Shown here piece after piece: positions 45,895-54,159 of a stretch of DNA of 64,000 nucleotides. Source of the DNA: Azospirillum oryzae (GTDB lineage Bacteria; Pseudomonadota; Alphaproteobacteria; Azospirillales; Azospirillaceae); assembly GCF_008364795.1 (NCBI RefSeq), contig NZ_VTTM01000015.1, forward strand, positions 1-64,000. Direction: 5' to 3'. Numbering within the stretch: position 1 is the first letter of the stretch; the number at the start of each line of letters is the position of its first letter. The position numbers and the translations under genes are program-made. The notes under the pieces were generated by a model, which saw nothing but the letters and a program-made list of their open reading frames with translations, had not been told where the DNA came from and did not search any database.

Positions 45895-46761
45895 TCAGTG
45901 AGCCATCAGAACCGGCAGCCCGGCGTGGTTCAGCACGTAGCGCGTGACACCGCCCAGGATCATTTCCCGCATCCGGCTGTGGCCATAACCGCCCATAACC
46001 AGCAGGTCGGCGCCCAGCTCCACGGCTTTCTTGGTGACCGTCTCCCCAACGGGTTCCGATCCCGGATGCAATATAGTTAACTCAGGGTTAACGCCCTGCC
46101 AAGCGAGATATTGGGCAATGCGGCGTCCTGTCGCGCCTTCCGTCACCGAAGTTTCGGCGGTCAGAATGTGGGCGCGCTCGGCGCTGCGCAGGAAGGGCAG
46201 GGCCGCGGCGACGGCGCGCGTGGCTTCCGTCTTGCCGTTCCAGGCGACGGCGACGGTGTGGCCGATCTCCGCCGGCAGGTTCTTCGGCACCAGCAAAACC
46301 GGCCGGGCGGATCCCAGCAGCGCCGTTTCCATGGTGGTGTAGCCCTGCGTGTCCGCCTCGATCGAGGTGTGGGCGCAGACGATCAGGTCGGCCAGACGAC
46401 CCTCGGCCGGCACCACGTCCTCGATCCGGCCGACGACCTCGCGCCAGGAGGCGGACGGCGCCTCGACCCCGCCGGGGACATCGCGCATCTCGAAACCGGC
46501 CTCGGCGACGGCGGCGTCGAAGGAACGGCGGGCCGCGGCGCGATGGTTGTTCGATTCGGTCTCCGCCGCGCGCATGATCTCGTCGACCATGGCGCCGGAC
46601 ATGCCCTCGCCCAGCATCGGAACGGCATCGCGCGGGTCGAGGCTGACGAACAGGCCGACGAGGTGGGCGTCGAAATCGCGCGCCACCAAAATCGCGCCCT
46701 TGAGGGCCACCGGATCGTTCTCACTGCCGCACAGCGGCACAAGGATGGTCTTGTAGGTCAT
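45895..46761 (-). CDS. Universal stress protein (tandem UspA domains)
   Basis: A 288-residue protein with two Usp modules. The first starts TYKTILVPLCGSENDPVALKGAILVA; the second has HTVAVAWNGKTEATRAVAAALPFL and the ATP-type motif GADLLVMGGYGHSRMREMILGGVTRYVL near the end (G-2x-G-9x-G(S/T) form). The first domain lacks that motif, so only the second should bind ATP. GGGAGGAGTCC precedes ATG 46761; upstream extension to 47070 is rejected. It follows the APH/AAA gene by 175 bp and precedes two small stress-type genes. Confidence 0.92.
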   Translation of the reverse strand: MTYKTILVPLCGSENDPVALKGAILVARDFDAHLVGLFVSLDPRDAVPMLGEGMSGAMVDEIMRAAETESNNHRAAARRSFDAAVAEAGFEMRDVPGGVEAPSASWREVVGRIEDVVPAEGRLADLIVCAHTSIEADTQGYTTMETALLGSARPVLLVPKNLPAEIGHTVAVAWNGKTEATRAVAAALPFLRSAERAHILTAETSVTEGATGRRIAQYLAWQGVNPELTILHPGSEPVGETVTKKAVELGADLLVMGGYGHSRMREMILGGVTRYVLNHAGLPVLMAH

Positions 46762-46936
46762 GGACTCCTCCCGGACCGGTTCGAGCGGCCCTTCCCGGAC
46801 GGCGGCGGTCCGTCCGCCGGTGTGGCGGGCGATTCTCACCGGGCCGTCATTCGCCCCATCGTCGCTGCGGTCCGCGGTCCGGGGCAGGGCCGCAAACCTT
46901 GAAGATGCAGTCCATAAGATGTTGTCACTCCTGGAA

Positions 46937-48514
46937 TTAGGCCAAGCTTGCACGGGCGTCGTCCAGCACATCCGCTGCAACCCTGCCAGAATCCAGGCGC
47001 GTCCAGTCGATTGTACCCAAATCATAGGATTCCTGCCGTTCCACCACGTCGGCGGTGGCGTCGGACGCATCGTTGCGACGATTGGTCACACGCTCCACCC
47101 GCTCCGACAGCGGCGCCTCCATCCAGATCCCGTCGAACCGCACCCCGGCCTCCGCCGCGACCGCTTCGATCCGGCGGCGCTCGTCCGGCCGGGCACTCAC
47201 CGCATCGACCACCACGGCTTGGCCCGTTCCCAGAACCAACGCCGCCCGCCGGTACAACTCCGCATAGACCCGTTCCGTCATCGCCGGGGCATAGCCGTCG
47301 GCCGGCAGCCGGTCGGTGTCGGCGACTCCGCACAGCCGCTTGCGCAGCACGTCGCTGCGCAGCACCACCGCGCCGGGCGACGGCCCCAGATCGGGCGCGA
47401 TCCCCGTGGCCAGCCTGGTCTTGCCGGTGCCGGACAGCCCGCCGACCGCCACCAGCCGCGCCGGCGCCGGGTCCAGCGCGGCGAGCGCTTGGTCCAGATA
47501 GCGCCGTGCCTCCCCGGCCAGCTCCTCCGCCTTTCCGCCAAGCCGCAGCGCCGCGGCCGACACCTTGGCCCGCACCGCAGCGCGCAACGACAGGAACAGC
47601 GGCAGCGCCGCCAGCCCGCCGTAATCCGCCGTCTCCTCCAGATAGCGGTTCAGCACCGCGTTTCCCAACGGCCGCAACCCGCGGTGATCCAGGTCCATCA
47701 GCAGGAAGGCGAGGTCATAGAAGACGTCGGCCACCGCCAGCGCCTCGTCGAACTCGATGGCGTCGAACAGGGTCGGCTCGCCGTCCAGCAGGACGATGTT
47801 GCGCAGATGCAGGTCGCCATGGCCATGACGGACGAATCCGTTCCGCCGCCGCGCCTCGAGCAGCGGCGCCAGCCGGTCGAGCGCCTGTCCCGTACATTCC
47901 GCCAGCCGCGCCACCGCGTCCGCCGGAAACAGGTCCGGCGCGGCGCGCAGGTCTTCCAGATTGCCGTCCGCCACCGCGCGCAGCGCCACCTCCCCACCGC
48001 CATCCGGCCGGGGAACGGCATCGCGGTGGAAGGCGGCGATCCGCTCGGCCAGACGGCGCATCAGGGCGGGGGTCAGGCCGTCCCGCTCGGCCATGCGGTC
48101 GAACAGCGCCTCGTCGGGGAAGCGCGCCATCGACACCAGCCAGTCGATTGCGTCCACTGACACATCCCCTGCCGCGCCCCCGTCCTCTTCGTCCAGCCGC
48201 AAACCGCCATCGGCCCCACGGCGGATTGCGACCACACCCCTGTAAAGCGCCGGCGCGGTGCGACGATTGATCGCCAGCTCCGCCAGACAGGCCGCGCGGC
48301 GCTTCCCGACCGTCGAATAATCCAGATAGGGATAGCGCACCGCACGCTTCAGCTTCAGCGCCCGGTCGCCCGCCAGGAACACCAGGGCGGCGTGGGTGTC
48401 GATCCGCTCCACCGGCTGCCCGCCATGGGTGCGCGGATCGCCGAGAAAGGCGATCACCTCCTCCTGCGGCCCAGGGCCGGACGCTGGCTCGGCGGGATGC
48501 ACGCTCATGAGCAT
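46937..48514 (-). CDS. Bifunctional APH-like kinase/AAA-type ATP-binding protein
   Basis: A 525-residue protein with two halves. The first (about 30-330) resembles aminoglycoside phosphotransferase/choline kinase folds: ALVFLAGDRALKLKRAVRYPYLDY, the Brenner-like FVRHGHGDLHLRNIVLLDGEPTLFDAIEFDEALAVADVFYDLAFLLMDL. The second (about 355-525) is a P-loop kinase: LVAVGGLSGTGKTRLATGIA, RSDVLRKRLCG and DAVSARPDERRRIEAVA. Homologues are usually annotated as an AAA family ATPase and found with stress genes. Substrate unknown; antibiotic resistance is unlikely. The start may be ATG 48514 or ATG 48508. It is divergent from the barrel-protein gene. Confidence 0.85.
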   Translation of the reverse strand: MLMSVHPAEPASGPGPQEEVIAFLGDPRTHGGQPVERIDTHAALVFLAGDRALKLKRAVRYPYLDYSTVGKRRAACLAELAINRRTAPALYRGVVAIRRGADGGLRLDEEDGGAAGDVSVDAIDWLVSMARFPDEALFDRMAERDGLTPALMRRLAERIAAFHRDAVPRPDGGGEVALRAVADGNLEDLRAAPDLFPADAVARLAECTGQALDRLAPLLEARRRNGFVRHGHGDLHLRNIVLLDGEPTLFDAIEFDEALAVADVFYDLAFLLMDLDHRGLRPLGNAVLNRYLEETADYGGLAALPLFLSLRAAVRAKVSAAALRLGGKAEELAGEARRYLDQALAALDPAPARLVAVGGLSGTGKTRLATGIAPDLGPSPGAVVLRSDVLRKRLCGVADTDRLPADGYAPAMTERVYAELYRRAALVLGTGQAVVVDAVSARPDERRRIEAVAAEAGVRFDGIWMEAPLSERVERVTNRRNDASDATADVVERQESYDLGTIDWTRLDSGRVAADVLDDARASLA

Positions 48515-48686
48515 ATGGTAACAGACGATCGTCCCGCGCCGCTCATGCTTTCATGGTTGAAACGCGGATGGCGATGACGACATCCTAGGGGTAGTGCCGA
48601 TACTCCATGGGTCAGTCGCCACGCCCCATCGTTATAGTGGCCGGACCGCATGGTGCGATCCGACGCGTCACCGGGAGGGGGTGCCC

Positions 48687-49307
48687 GTGAACCGCCTGTT
48701 CAGCCGCCAGAGGAATTGCCTGCCAAGCGCCTTGCCCGCCTGGTCGCTCGTGGTCGTCCTCGTTTTCCTGGCGGCCGGCGCCGGATCGGCACGGGCGGAC
48801 TCCATCGACGCGGACGGCCGGTTCGGCAACTGGGCGGTGGGCGGCCTCGCCTACGGTCTGCAGCCGCCGGCGGAAAGCAGCCTCACCATCCTGAACAGCA
48901 AGATGCGGATCGGGTCATCGCTGGTCCCGCAGGCCGAACCCTATGTCAGCATCCAGCCCTGGATCGGGCCGGGCAGCGGCAGCAGCCTGACCCCGAGGGG
49001 CGCCGTGACCGGCCTCGGTACGGGACTGACCGGCGGCCTCAGCGGCGGCGTCCTGGTCGACGTGCCGCTCGGCTCCTTCGTCTTCACCCCCAGCTTCGGC
49101 GCCGGCACCCTGCCCACCGCCCGGCGCGAGGGCGCCCCCACCACCGAGTTCCGCTCGCAGCTCGAATTGGGATACGAGTTCGACAACAAATCACGCTTCA
49201 GCCTGGGCTACAGCCGCATCGTCAACGACGCCGCGGCGCGCGATCCGGCGGCCGGCACCAACAACGTCTTCGGCTTTTACTACCGCTTGCCTTTCGGCGG
49301 CCCCTGA
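48687..49307 (+). CDS. PagL-like outer-membrane barrel (acyloxyacyl hydrolase family), catalytic residues not seen
   Basis: A 206-residue exported protein; signal peptide SLVVVLVFLAAGAGSARA ends near residue 37. The rest shows alternating beta strands with aromatic ends (VSIQPWIGPG, GVLVDVPLGSFVFTPSFGAG) and a C-terminal part, RSQLELGYEFDNKSRFSLGYSRIVNDAAARDPAAGTNNVFGFYYRLPFG, that follows the wording of PagL lipid A 3-O-deacylases. The usual His-x-Ser pair of PagL is replaced by Arg-Ile-Val, so activity is doubtful. GTG 48687 follows GGGAGGGGG at proper distance; GTG 48681 is the alternative. The family call is moderate. Confidence 0.6.
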   Translation: MNRLFSRQRNCLPSALPAWSLVVVLVFLAAGAGSARADSIDADGRFGNWAVGGLAYGLQPPAESSLTILNSKMRIGSSLVPQAEPYVSIQPWIGPGSGSSLTPRGAVTGLGTGLTGGLSGGVLVDVPLGSFVFTPSFGAGTLPTARREGAPTTEFRSQLELGYEFDNKSRFSLGYSRIVNDAAARDPAAGTNNVFGFYYRLPFGGP

Positions 49308-49321
49308 CCGGCAGCGATGGC

Positions 49322-49353
49322 CAGGACATCGTGTCGCGGCGTCTCATGTCCTG
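49322..49353 (+). terminator. Possible hairpin after the barrel-protein gene
   Basis: CAGGACAT (49322-49329) pairs with ATGTCCTG (49346-49353) across a 16-nt loop, 15 bp past the stop. No T-tract follows, so an intrinsic terminator role is doubtful. Confidence 0.35.
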
Positions 49354-49442
49354 AAAACGCGCGCAAGGGTAGCGTCTTAACCGCATCTTAAACATGGTTG
49401 GATCAAGTGGACGCGGACCGAACGCTCCCCGGGGAACCCACC

Positions 49443-50003
49443 ATGGCCACCAAGCGCAAGACCGCCTCCTCCGCCGCTCCCGCAACCGCTCCCGCCGCCA
49501 CTGCCGCTGCCGCCGCCGCGCCGGTGTTCGAGGCTCCGGTGGAAAGCTGGGCCGACACCATCCTGCGCACCAATTTCGCGTCGGTGGAACAGGACAGCAT
49601 CGTCCTGCTGAAGGCGGCCAGCACCCTGCTGGAATCGGACGTGCCGGAAAAGGTCACGGTCGCCCTGGACCAGAACCTGAAGCTGTGGATCGCCATCAAG
49701 ACGGTCCTGCTGAACGACGACTGCCCGGTCGAGCCGGAGGTGAAGGCCAACCTGCGCAATCTGGCGCAGTATGTCGTCTCCACCACCATGCTGGCGACCC
49801 AGGGCGCGATCGAGACGCGCAAGCTGGTCTCGCTGGCCCGCCTGAACATGAACATCGCCGAGGGCCTGCTCAGCGGCCAGCGCAACCGCATGATCCAGGA
49901 ACGCGCCTATCAGATCTGGCAGGAGGAAGGCTGCCCCGAAGGCCGCGAGCAGGAGCACTGGCTGCGCGCAGAGGCCGAAATCTCCGGCCTGTTCAAGGTC
50001 TGA
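49443..50003 (+). CDS. FlaF-like protein with C-terminal DUF2934 segment
   Basis: A 186-residue protein. After a Lys/Ala-rich disordered start, residues about 30-140 resemble FlaF: LLKAASTLLESD, VALDQNLKLWIAIKTVLL, VEPEVKANLRNLAQYVVSTTM and KLVSLARLNMNIAEGLL, matching the family pattern of N-x-x-LW, P-x-x-x-x-x-L and a final N-x-x-I-x-E-G-L. Residues about 150-180 carry the DUF2934 signature (RAYQIWQEEGCPEGREQEHWLRAEAEI). FlaF acts in flagellin synthesis control in alphaproteobacteria. There are no flagellar genes beside it, so the role could differ. GGGGAA precedes ATG 49443; the frame is open from 49398. Confidence 0.68.
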   Translation: MATKRKTASSAAPATAPAATAAAAAAPVFEAPVESWADTILRTNFASVEQDSIVLLKAASTLLESDVPEKVTVALDQNLKLWIAIKTVLLNDDCPVEPEVKANLRNLAQYVVSTTMLATQGAIETRKLVSLARLNMNIAEGLLSGQRNRMIQERAYQIWQEEGCPEGREQEHWLRAEAEISGLFKV

Positions 50004-50074
50004 GCGAAGGTCGGACGTTCCGGGCCGAGCGCCCGCGCGGGTTTACGCAACACCGCCATACCGCCCCGACATGA

Positions 50075-50106
50075 CCGCCCGCGTCGCGACACAGTGACGC
50101 GGGCGG
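50075..50106. terminator. Strong hairpin between FlaF-like and EamA genes
   Basis: CCGCCCGCGTC (50075-50085) pairs perfectly with GACGCGGGCGG (50096-50106), an 11-bp stem with a 10-nt loop, 72 bp past the upstream stop. There is no T-tract, so it may be a Rho-aided terminator or an RNA-stabilising structure. It ends 25 bp before the GTG start of the next gene. Confidence 0.5.
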
Positions 50107-50131
50107 CAACGCTTGGTAGGCTCGGCGCACC

Positions 50132-51070
50132 GTGACAGTCCCGCCGCAAACCATCCCCAAGCCGCACAGGCGCGTCGACAACACCCCGCTCGGCATCGCC
50201 TCGATGCTGATTTCCGTGCTGTTCTTCTCGCTGATGAACGTCCTGGCGAAGCTCCTGATGGACCGCTTCCCGGTGACCGAGGTCATGTTCTTCCGCAGCC
50301 TGTTCGCGCTGATCCCGGTCTGTCTGGCGATCCATTTCGGCATGGGCTTCGCGACGACGCTGCGCACCCGCTATCCCTGGGGCCATCTTGGGCGGTCGCT
50401 GATCGGGCTGAGTTCCATGGCCGCCATGTTCTGGTCCTTCCACCTGCTGCCGCTCGGCGACGCCATCTCGCTGAACTTCGCCGCCCCGCTGTTCCTCACC
50501 GCGCTGTCGGTGCCGCTGTTGAGCGAGAAGGTCGGCATCCACCGCTGGAGCGCGGTTCTGGTCGGTTTCGTCGGCGTGCTCATCATCGTGCGGCCCAGCG
50601 GCGACGTGTTGAATCTGGGCGCGCTCATCGCGCTGTTCGGCGCGCTGACCAACGCGCTGGCGATGATCGCCATCCGCCAGCTGAGCCGGACGGAGTTGGC
50701 GAACACCATCGTCTTCTACTTCACCCTGCTGACCACCGTCCTGCTCGGCCTGACCCTGCCCTTCTCCTGGATCACGCCGGCCCCGCTGGACCTGCTGATG
50801 CTGCTGGCGACCGGTCTGTGCGGCGGCTGCGGCCAGCTGATGCTGACCCGCGCCTATTCGCTGGCCCCGGCCGCCCTGGTGGCGCCGCTGAACTACACCT
50901 CGCTGCTGCTGGCGGTCGGCTTCGGCTGGCTCCTGTGGGGGGAGGTGCCGACCGCGACCATGGCGGCCGGCGCCGCCGTGGTGATGGCGAGCGGCCTCTA
51001 CATCCTGCACCGCGAGACCCGGCGCGGCACCACCCTGACCAAGCCGCTGCCGGCCGGCGAGGGCGACTGA
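50132..51070 (+). CDS. EamA/DMT-superfamily transporter
   Basis: A 312-residue inner-membrane protein with ten helices in two EamA halves: IASMLISVLFFSLMNVLAKLLMDRFPVTEVMFFRSLFALIP begins the first, and LGALIALFGALTNALAMIAIRQLSRTE the second, ending APAALVAPLNYTSLLLAVGFGWLLWGEVPT. DMT exporters of this RhaT/YdcZ-like group move metabolites or amino acids outward; substrate unknown. The start is GTG 50132 with only a weak TAGG upstream. It is followed by the TIGR02302 gene on the same strand after 208 bp. Confidence 0.9.
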   Translation: MTVPPQTIPKPHRRVDNTPLGIASMLISVLFFSLMNVLAKLLMDRFPVTEVMFFRSLFALIPVCLAIHFGMGFATTLRTRYPWGHLGRSLIGLSSMAAMFWSFHLLPLGDAISLNFAAPLFLTALSVPLLSEKVGIHRWSAVLVGFVGVLIIVRPSGDVLNLGALIALFGALTNALAMIAIRQLSRTELANTIVFYFTLLTTVLLGLTLPFSWITPAPLDLLMLLATGLCGGCGQLMLTRAYSLAPAALVAPLNYTSLLLAVGFGWLLWGEVPTATMAAGAAVVMASGLYILHRETRRGTTLTKPLPAGEGD

Positions 51071-51278
51071 CGGTACCCCGCGCGCCCCGAAATTTCGGTG
51101 GATCGCCACGCGTCATAGTTTCGCCATGGCGCAATGATGGGCTGTAGCATTGCGCCGGTGAACGAGTCGGTGGGCAAAAGCCGCAGGCGGCGCCTATATG
51201 ATTGGTTCGCGCAGCATGACCGGTCGGCGGCTCAGGCAAACCGCCGGACCGGCTGCATTTCGGCGCGGAGGGGGCGGC

Positions 51279-54014
51279 ATGAAGCAGAACGAGCGACGCG
51301 GCGACTCCGGACCGGTCCAGAATCGGGCGGCCCCGAACCGGCCCGCCGATGATCGTGGCGCCGGCGACGGCGTGACCGAACCGCGCTTCCGCCTTGCCCA
51401 GGCGCGCGCGGCGCTGCTGTGGGAACGGCTGGGGCCGGCGCTGTGGGCGCCGCTGTCGGTGCTGGGCGCCTTCCTGGCACTGGCACTTCTGAATTTGCTG
51501 GTCCTGTTGCCGGGCTGGCTGCATGGGCTGGCCCTGCTGGTGCTCGCCGCCGCCTTCCTGCTGTCGCTCGTCATCGGGGTCCGGCGTTTCCGCACCCCGG
51601 CGGAGGATGAGGCCCGCCGCCGTCTGGAGCGGGACAGCGGCCTTGCCCACCGTCCGCTGCACACCCTGCGCGACCGGCCCGCCGGCAACGACCCGACCGC
51701 CCAGGCGCTGTGGCGTCTGCACCAGGAACGCACGCGCGCCGCCATGCGCGGCCTGCGCGTCGCCTGGCCGGGCACCGAGGTGCCGTCACACGACCGCTAC
51801 GCCCTGCGCGCCCTGGTGATCCTGACGCTGGTGGTCGCCGGCGCCGCCGCCTGGGGTGACTGGCGCCCGCGCATCGCCGCCGCGCTGACCCCCCATTTCG
51901 CCGGCGGCACCGCCACGGCGGCGGCGACGCTCGACCTGTGGATCAACCCGCCCGACTACACCGGCCTGCCGCCGGTCTTCCTGAAATCCGGCTCCGCCGC
52001 CAAATCCGCTGCCAAACCGGCAAGCCAGCAGACCGCCGGTTCCCCGACCACCAACCACTCCGGCGACCACCCCACCGACCAGCCGGTGAAGGTGCCGCAG
52101 GGCAGCCTCGTGCTCGCCCGCGTCACCGGCGGCGGCGGCACCCCCAGCCTGGAGGCCGGCGACCAGACCAGCGCGTTCGAGGCGGTTGATTCGACAAATT
52201 TCCAGGTGCAGAAGCCGGTGACCGGCGGCACCCGCATCGCCGTCACCCAGGGCGGGCGCACGCTGGGCTCCTGGCCGATCGAGGTGGTTCCCGACCGCGC
52301 CCCCATCATCGCCCATGCCAATCCGCCGGCCGCCGGCGAGCGCGGGGCGCTGAAGCTGGACTACGCCGCCCGCGACGATTACGGCCTGACCGAGGTGAAG
52401 GCGCAAATCCGCCTCGCGCCCGAGGTTCCGCCGCCCGGCGCCGTGAAGAATGGCGCCCAGAAGACTGAAGTCCCGAAGACCGAGGCGCCGAAGACCGAAG
52501 CCGGTCCGGTGCTGGAATTTCCGCTGTCGCTGCCCGGCGTCCGCCCGAAGGAGGCGCACGCCACCGCCTTCCAGGACCTGACCGCCCACCCCTGGGCCGG
52601 CATGCCGGTGACGGTGCGGCTGACCGCGACCGACGGTGCCGGCCAGACCGGACGGTCGGAGGATGCGGCCATCATTCTGCCGGAACGGACCTTCAGCCAT
52701 CCCGTCGCCCGCGCCATCATCAACCAGCGCAAAGTCCTGACCCGCAACCCGCAGGAGTCGCGGGTCGAGGTCGCCCGCGCGCTGGCGGAGATTTCCTCGC
52801 GCCCCGGCACCTACGGCGACGACATCGTCGCCTTCCTGTCGCTGCGCACCGCCATGGCCCGGCTGATGCTGGACCAGAGCGCCGACAGCGTCCCGGCCTT
52901 GCAGCAGCTTCTGTGGGAAACCGCGCTGCGCATCGAGGATGGCGGCCTCTCGCTGGCGGAGAAGGACCTGCGCGACGCCGAGAAGCGCCTGTCCGAGGCG
53001 CTGGACAAGAACGCCTCCGACGAGGAGCTGAACCGCCTGATGGACGAATTGCAGGCGGCGCTCGACAAGTTCATGGACGCCATGGAACAGCGGATGATGG
53101 AGGCGCTGCAGCGCGGCGAGAAGATCCCGATGGTCCCGCCGGAAATGGCCGACCAGATGACCGACCGCAACGACCTGCAGCAGATGCTCGACAAGATGCG
53201 CGAGATGGCGCAGACGGGTTCACGCGACGCCGCCCGCCAGATGCTGTCCCAGCTTCAGCAGATGCTGGAGAACATGCGCTCCGGCGCCATGGCCCAGATG
53301 AACCAGCAGCAGGCCCAGCAACAGAACCAGACCTGGGAGATGATGCAGCAATTGCAGAAGCTGGCGCAGCAGCAGCAGCAGCTTCTCGACCAGAGCTTCC
53401 GCCAGTCGCAGGAGTCGATGGATCAGCAGCAGGGGCAGCAGGGCGAACAGCCCCGCGGCCGCCAGCAAAACCAGCGCCGCAACCAGAATGGCCAGCAACA
53501 AAATCCCGGCAGCCCGACCCTGCAGAAGCAGGCCGAACAGCAGGAGGCGCTGCGCCGCCAGCTGGGCGAGCTGATGCGCCGCATGGGCGAACAGCAGGGC
53601 GGCGAGATCCCGCAACCGCTGGGCCGCGCCGAACGCGCCATGCGCGACGCCGCCCAGGCGCTGCAGCAGGGCGCTCCCGGCGCCGCGGTGCCGTCGCAGA
53701 CGGAGGCGATGGAACAGCTGCAGCAGGGCATGCAGGGCATGGCCGAACAGATGGCCCAGCAGATGATGGGCCAGCAGGGGCAAGCGATGATGGGCCAGCA
53801 GGGCCAGATGCCCCGCCAGGGCCGGGGACGCGACCCGCTGGGCCGCCGCCCGTCGGGCTACGGCATGCAGGATTCCAACGACGTGAAGATCCCCGAACAG
53901 TCGGAACTCCAGCGCGCCCGCGAAATCCTGGACGAACTCCGCCGCCGGTCCGGCCAGTACGGCCGCCCGCAGGAGGAACGCAACTACATCGACCGGCTGC
54001 TGAAACAGTTCTGA
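51279..54014 (+). CDS. TIGR02302-family (DUF4175) membrane protein with glutamine-rich C-terminus
   Basis: A 911-residue protein. Two close membrane helices (about 55-105) and a third (about 178-200) precede a periplasmic part with WINPPDYTGLPP and Ig-like segments (GERGALKLDYAARDDYGLTEVKAQIRLAPE). Helical regions follow (KDLRDAEKRLSEALDKNASDEELNRLMDELQAALDKFMDAMEQRM) and then a tail of about 230 residues very rich in Gln, Met and Gly. It ends ELQRARELLDELRRR-like, ...YIDRLLKQF. The wording matches the alphaproteobacterial TIGR02302 group of unknown function. GGAGGGGGC precedes ATG 51279. Probably envelope-associated. Confidence 0.85.
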   Translation: MKQNERRGDSGPVQNRAAPNRPADDRGAGDGVTEPRFRLAQARAALLWERLGPALWAPLSVLGAFLALALLNLLVLLPGWLHGLALLVLAAAFLLSLVIGVRRFRTPAEDEARRRLERDSGLAHRPLHTLRDRPAGNDPTAQALWRLHQERTRAAMRGLRVAWPGTEVPSHDRYALRALVILTLVVAGAAAWGDWRPRIAAALTPHFAGGTATAAATLDLWINPPDYTGLPPVFLKSGSAAKSAAKPASQQTAGSPTTNHSGDHPTDQPVKVPQGSLVLARVTGGGGTPSLEAGDQTSAFEAVDSTNFQVQKPVTGGTRIAVTQGGRTLGSWPIEVVPDRAPIIAHANPPAAGERGALKLDYAARDDYGLTEVKAQIRLAPEVPPPGAVKNGAQKTEVPKTEAPKTEAGPVLEFPLSLPGVRPKEAHATAFQDLTAHPWAGMPVTVRLTATDGAGQTGRSEDAAIILPERTFSHPVARAIINQRKVLTRNPQESRVEVARALAEISSRPGTYGDDIVAFLSLRTAMARLMLDQSADSVPALQQLLWETALRIEDGGLSLAEKDLRDAEKRLSEALDKNASDEELNRLMDELQAALDKFMDAMEQRMMEALQRGEKIPMVPPEMADQMTDRNDLQQMLDKMREMAQTGSRDAARQMLSQLQQMLENMRSGAMAQMNQQQAQQQNQTWEMMQQLQKLAQQQQQLLDQSFRQSQESMDQQQGQQGEQPRGRQQNQRRNQNGQQQNPGSPTLQKQAEQQEALRRQLGELMRRMGEQQGGEIPQPLGRAERAMRDAAQALQQGAPGAAVPSQTEAMEQLQQGMQGMAEQMAQQMMGQQGQAMMGQQGQMPRQGRGRDPLGRRPSGYGMQDSNDVKIPEQSELQRAREILDELRRRSGQYGRPQEERNYIDRLLKQF

Positions 54015-54159
54015 CGGCGACGGGAACTCCGGCAATTCCGGCCGGTTTCCCGGCCTTCCCCGCCGCTCCGACTTGCAACGCTCCGCTCCCGCCGTCATTT
54101 CCTCACGAATTCCGGCCGAACGGGGGCGGAGCGGGCGGCAAGCCGGGGAGAGCGGGCGT

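Noticed and set aside
46937..48514. Aminoglycoside resistance gene
   Set aside because: The APH-like half is fused to a P-loop kinase and sits with stress genes; this architecture is a widespread housekeeping-type protein, not a resistance determinant.
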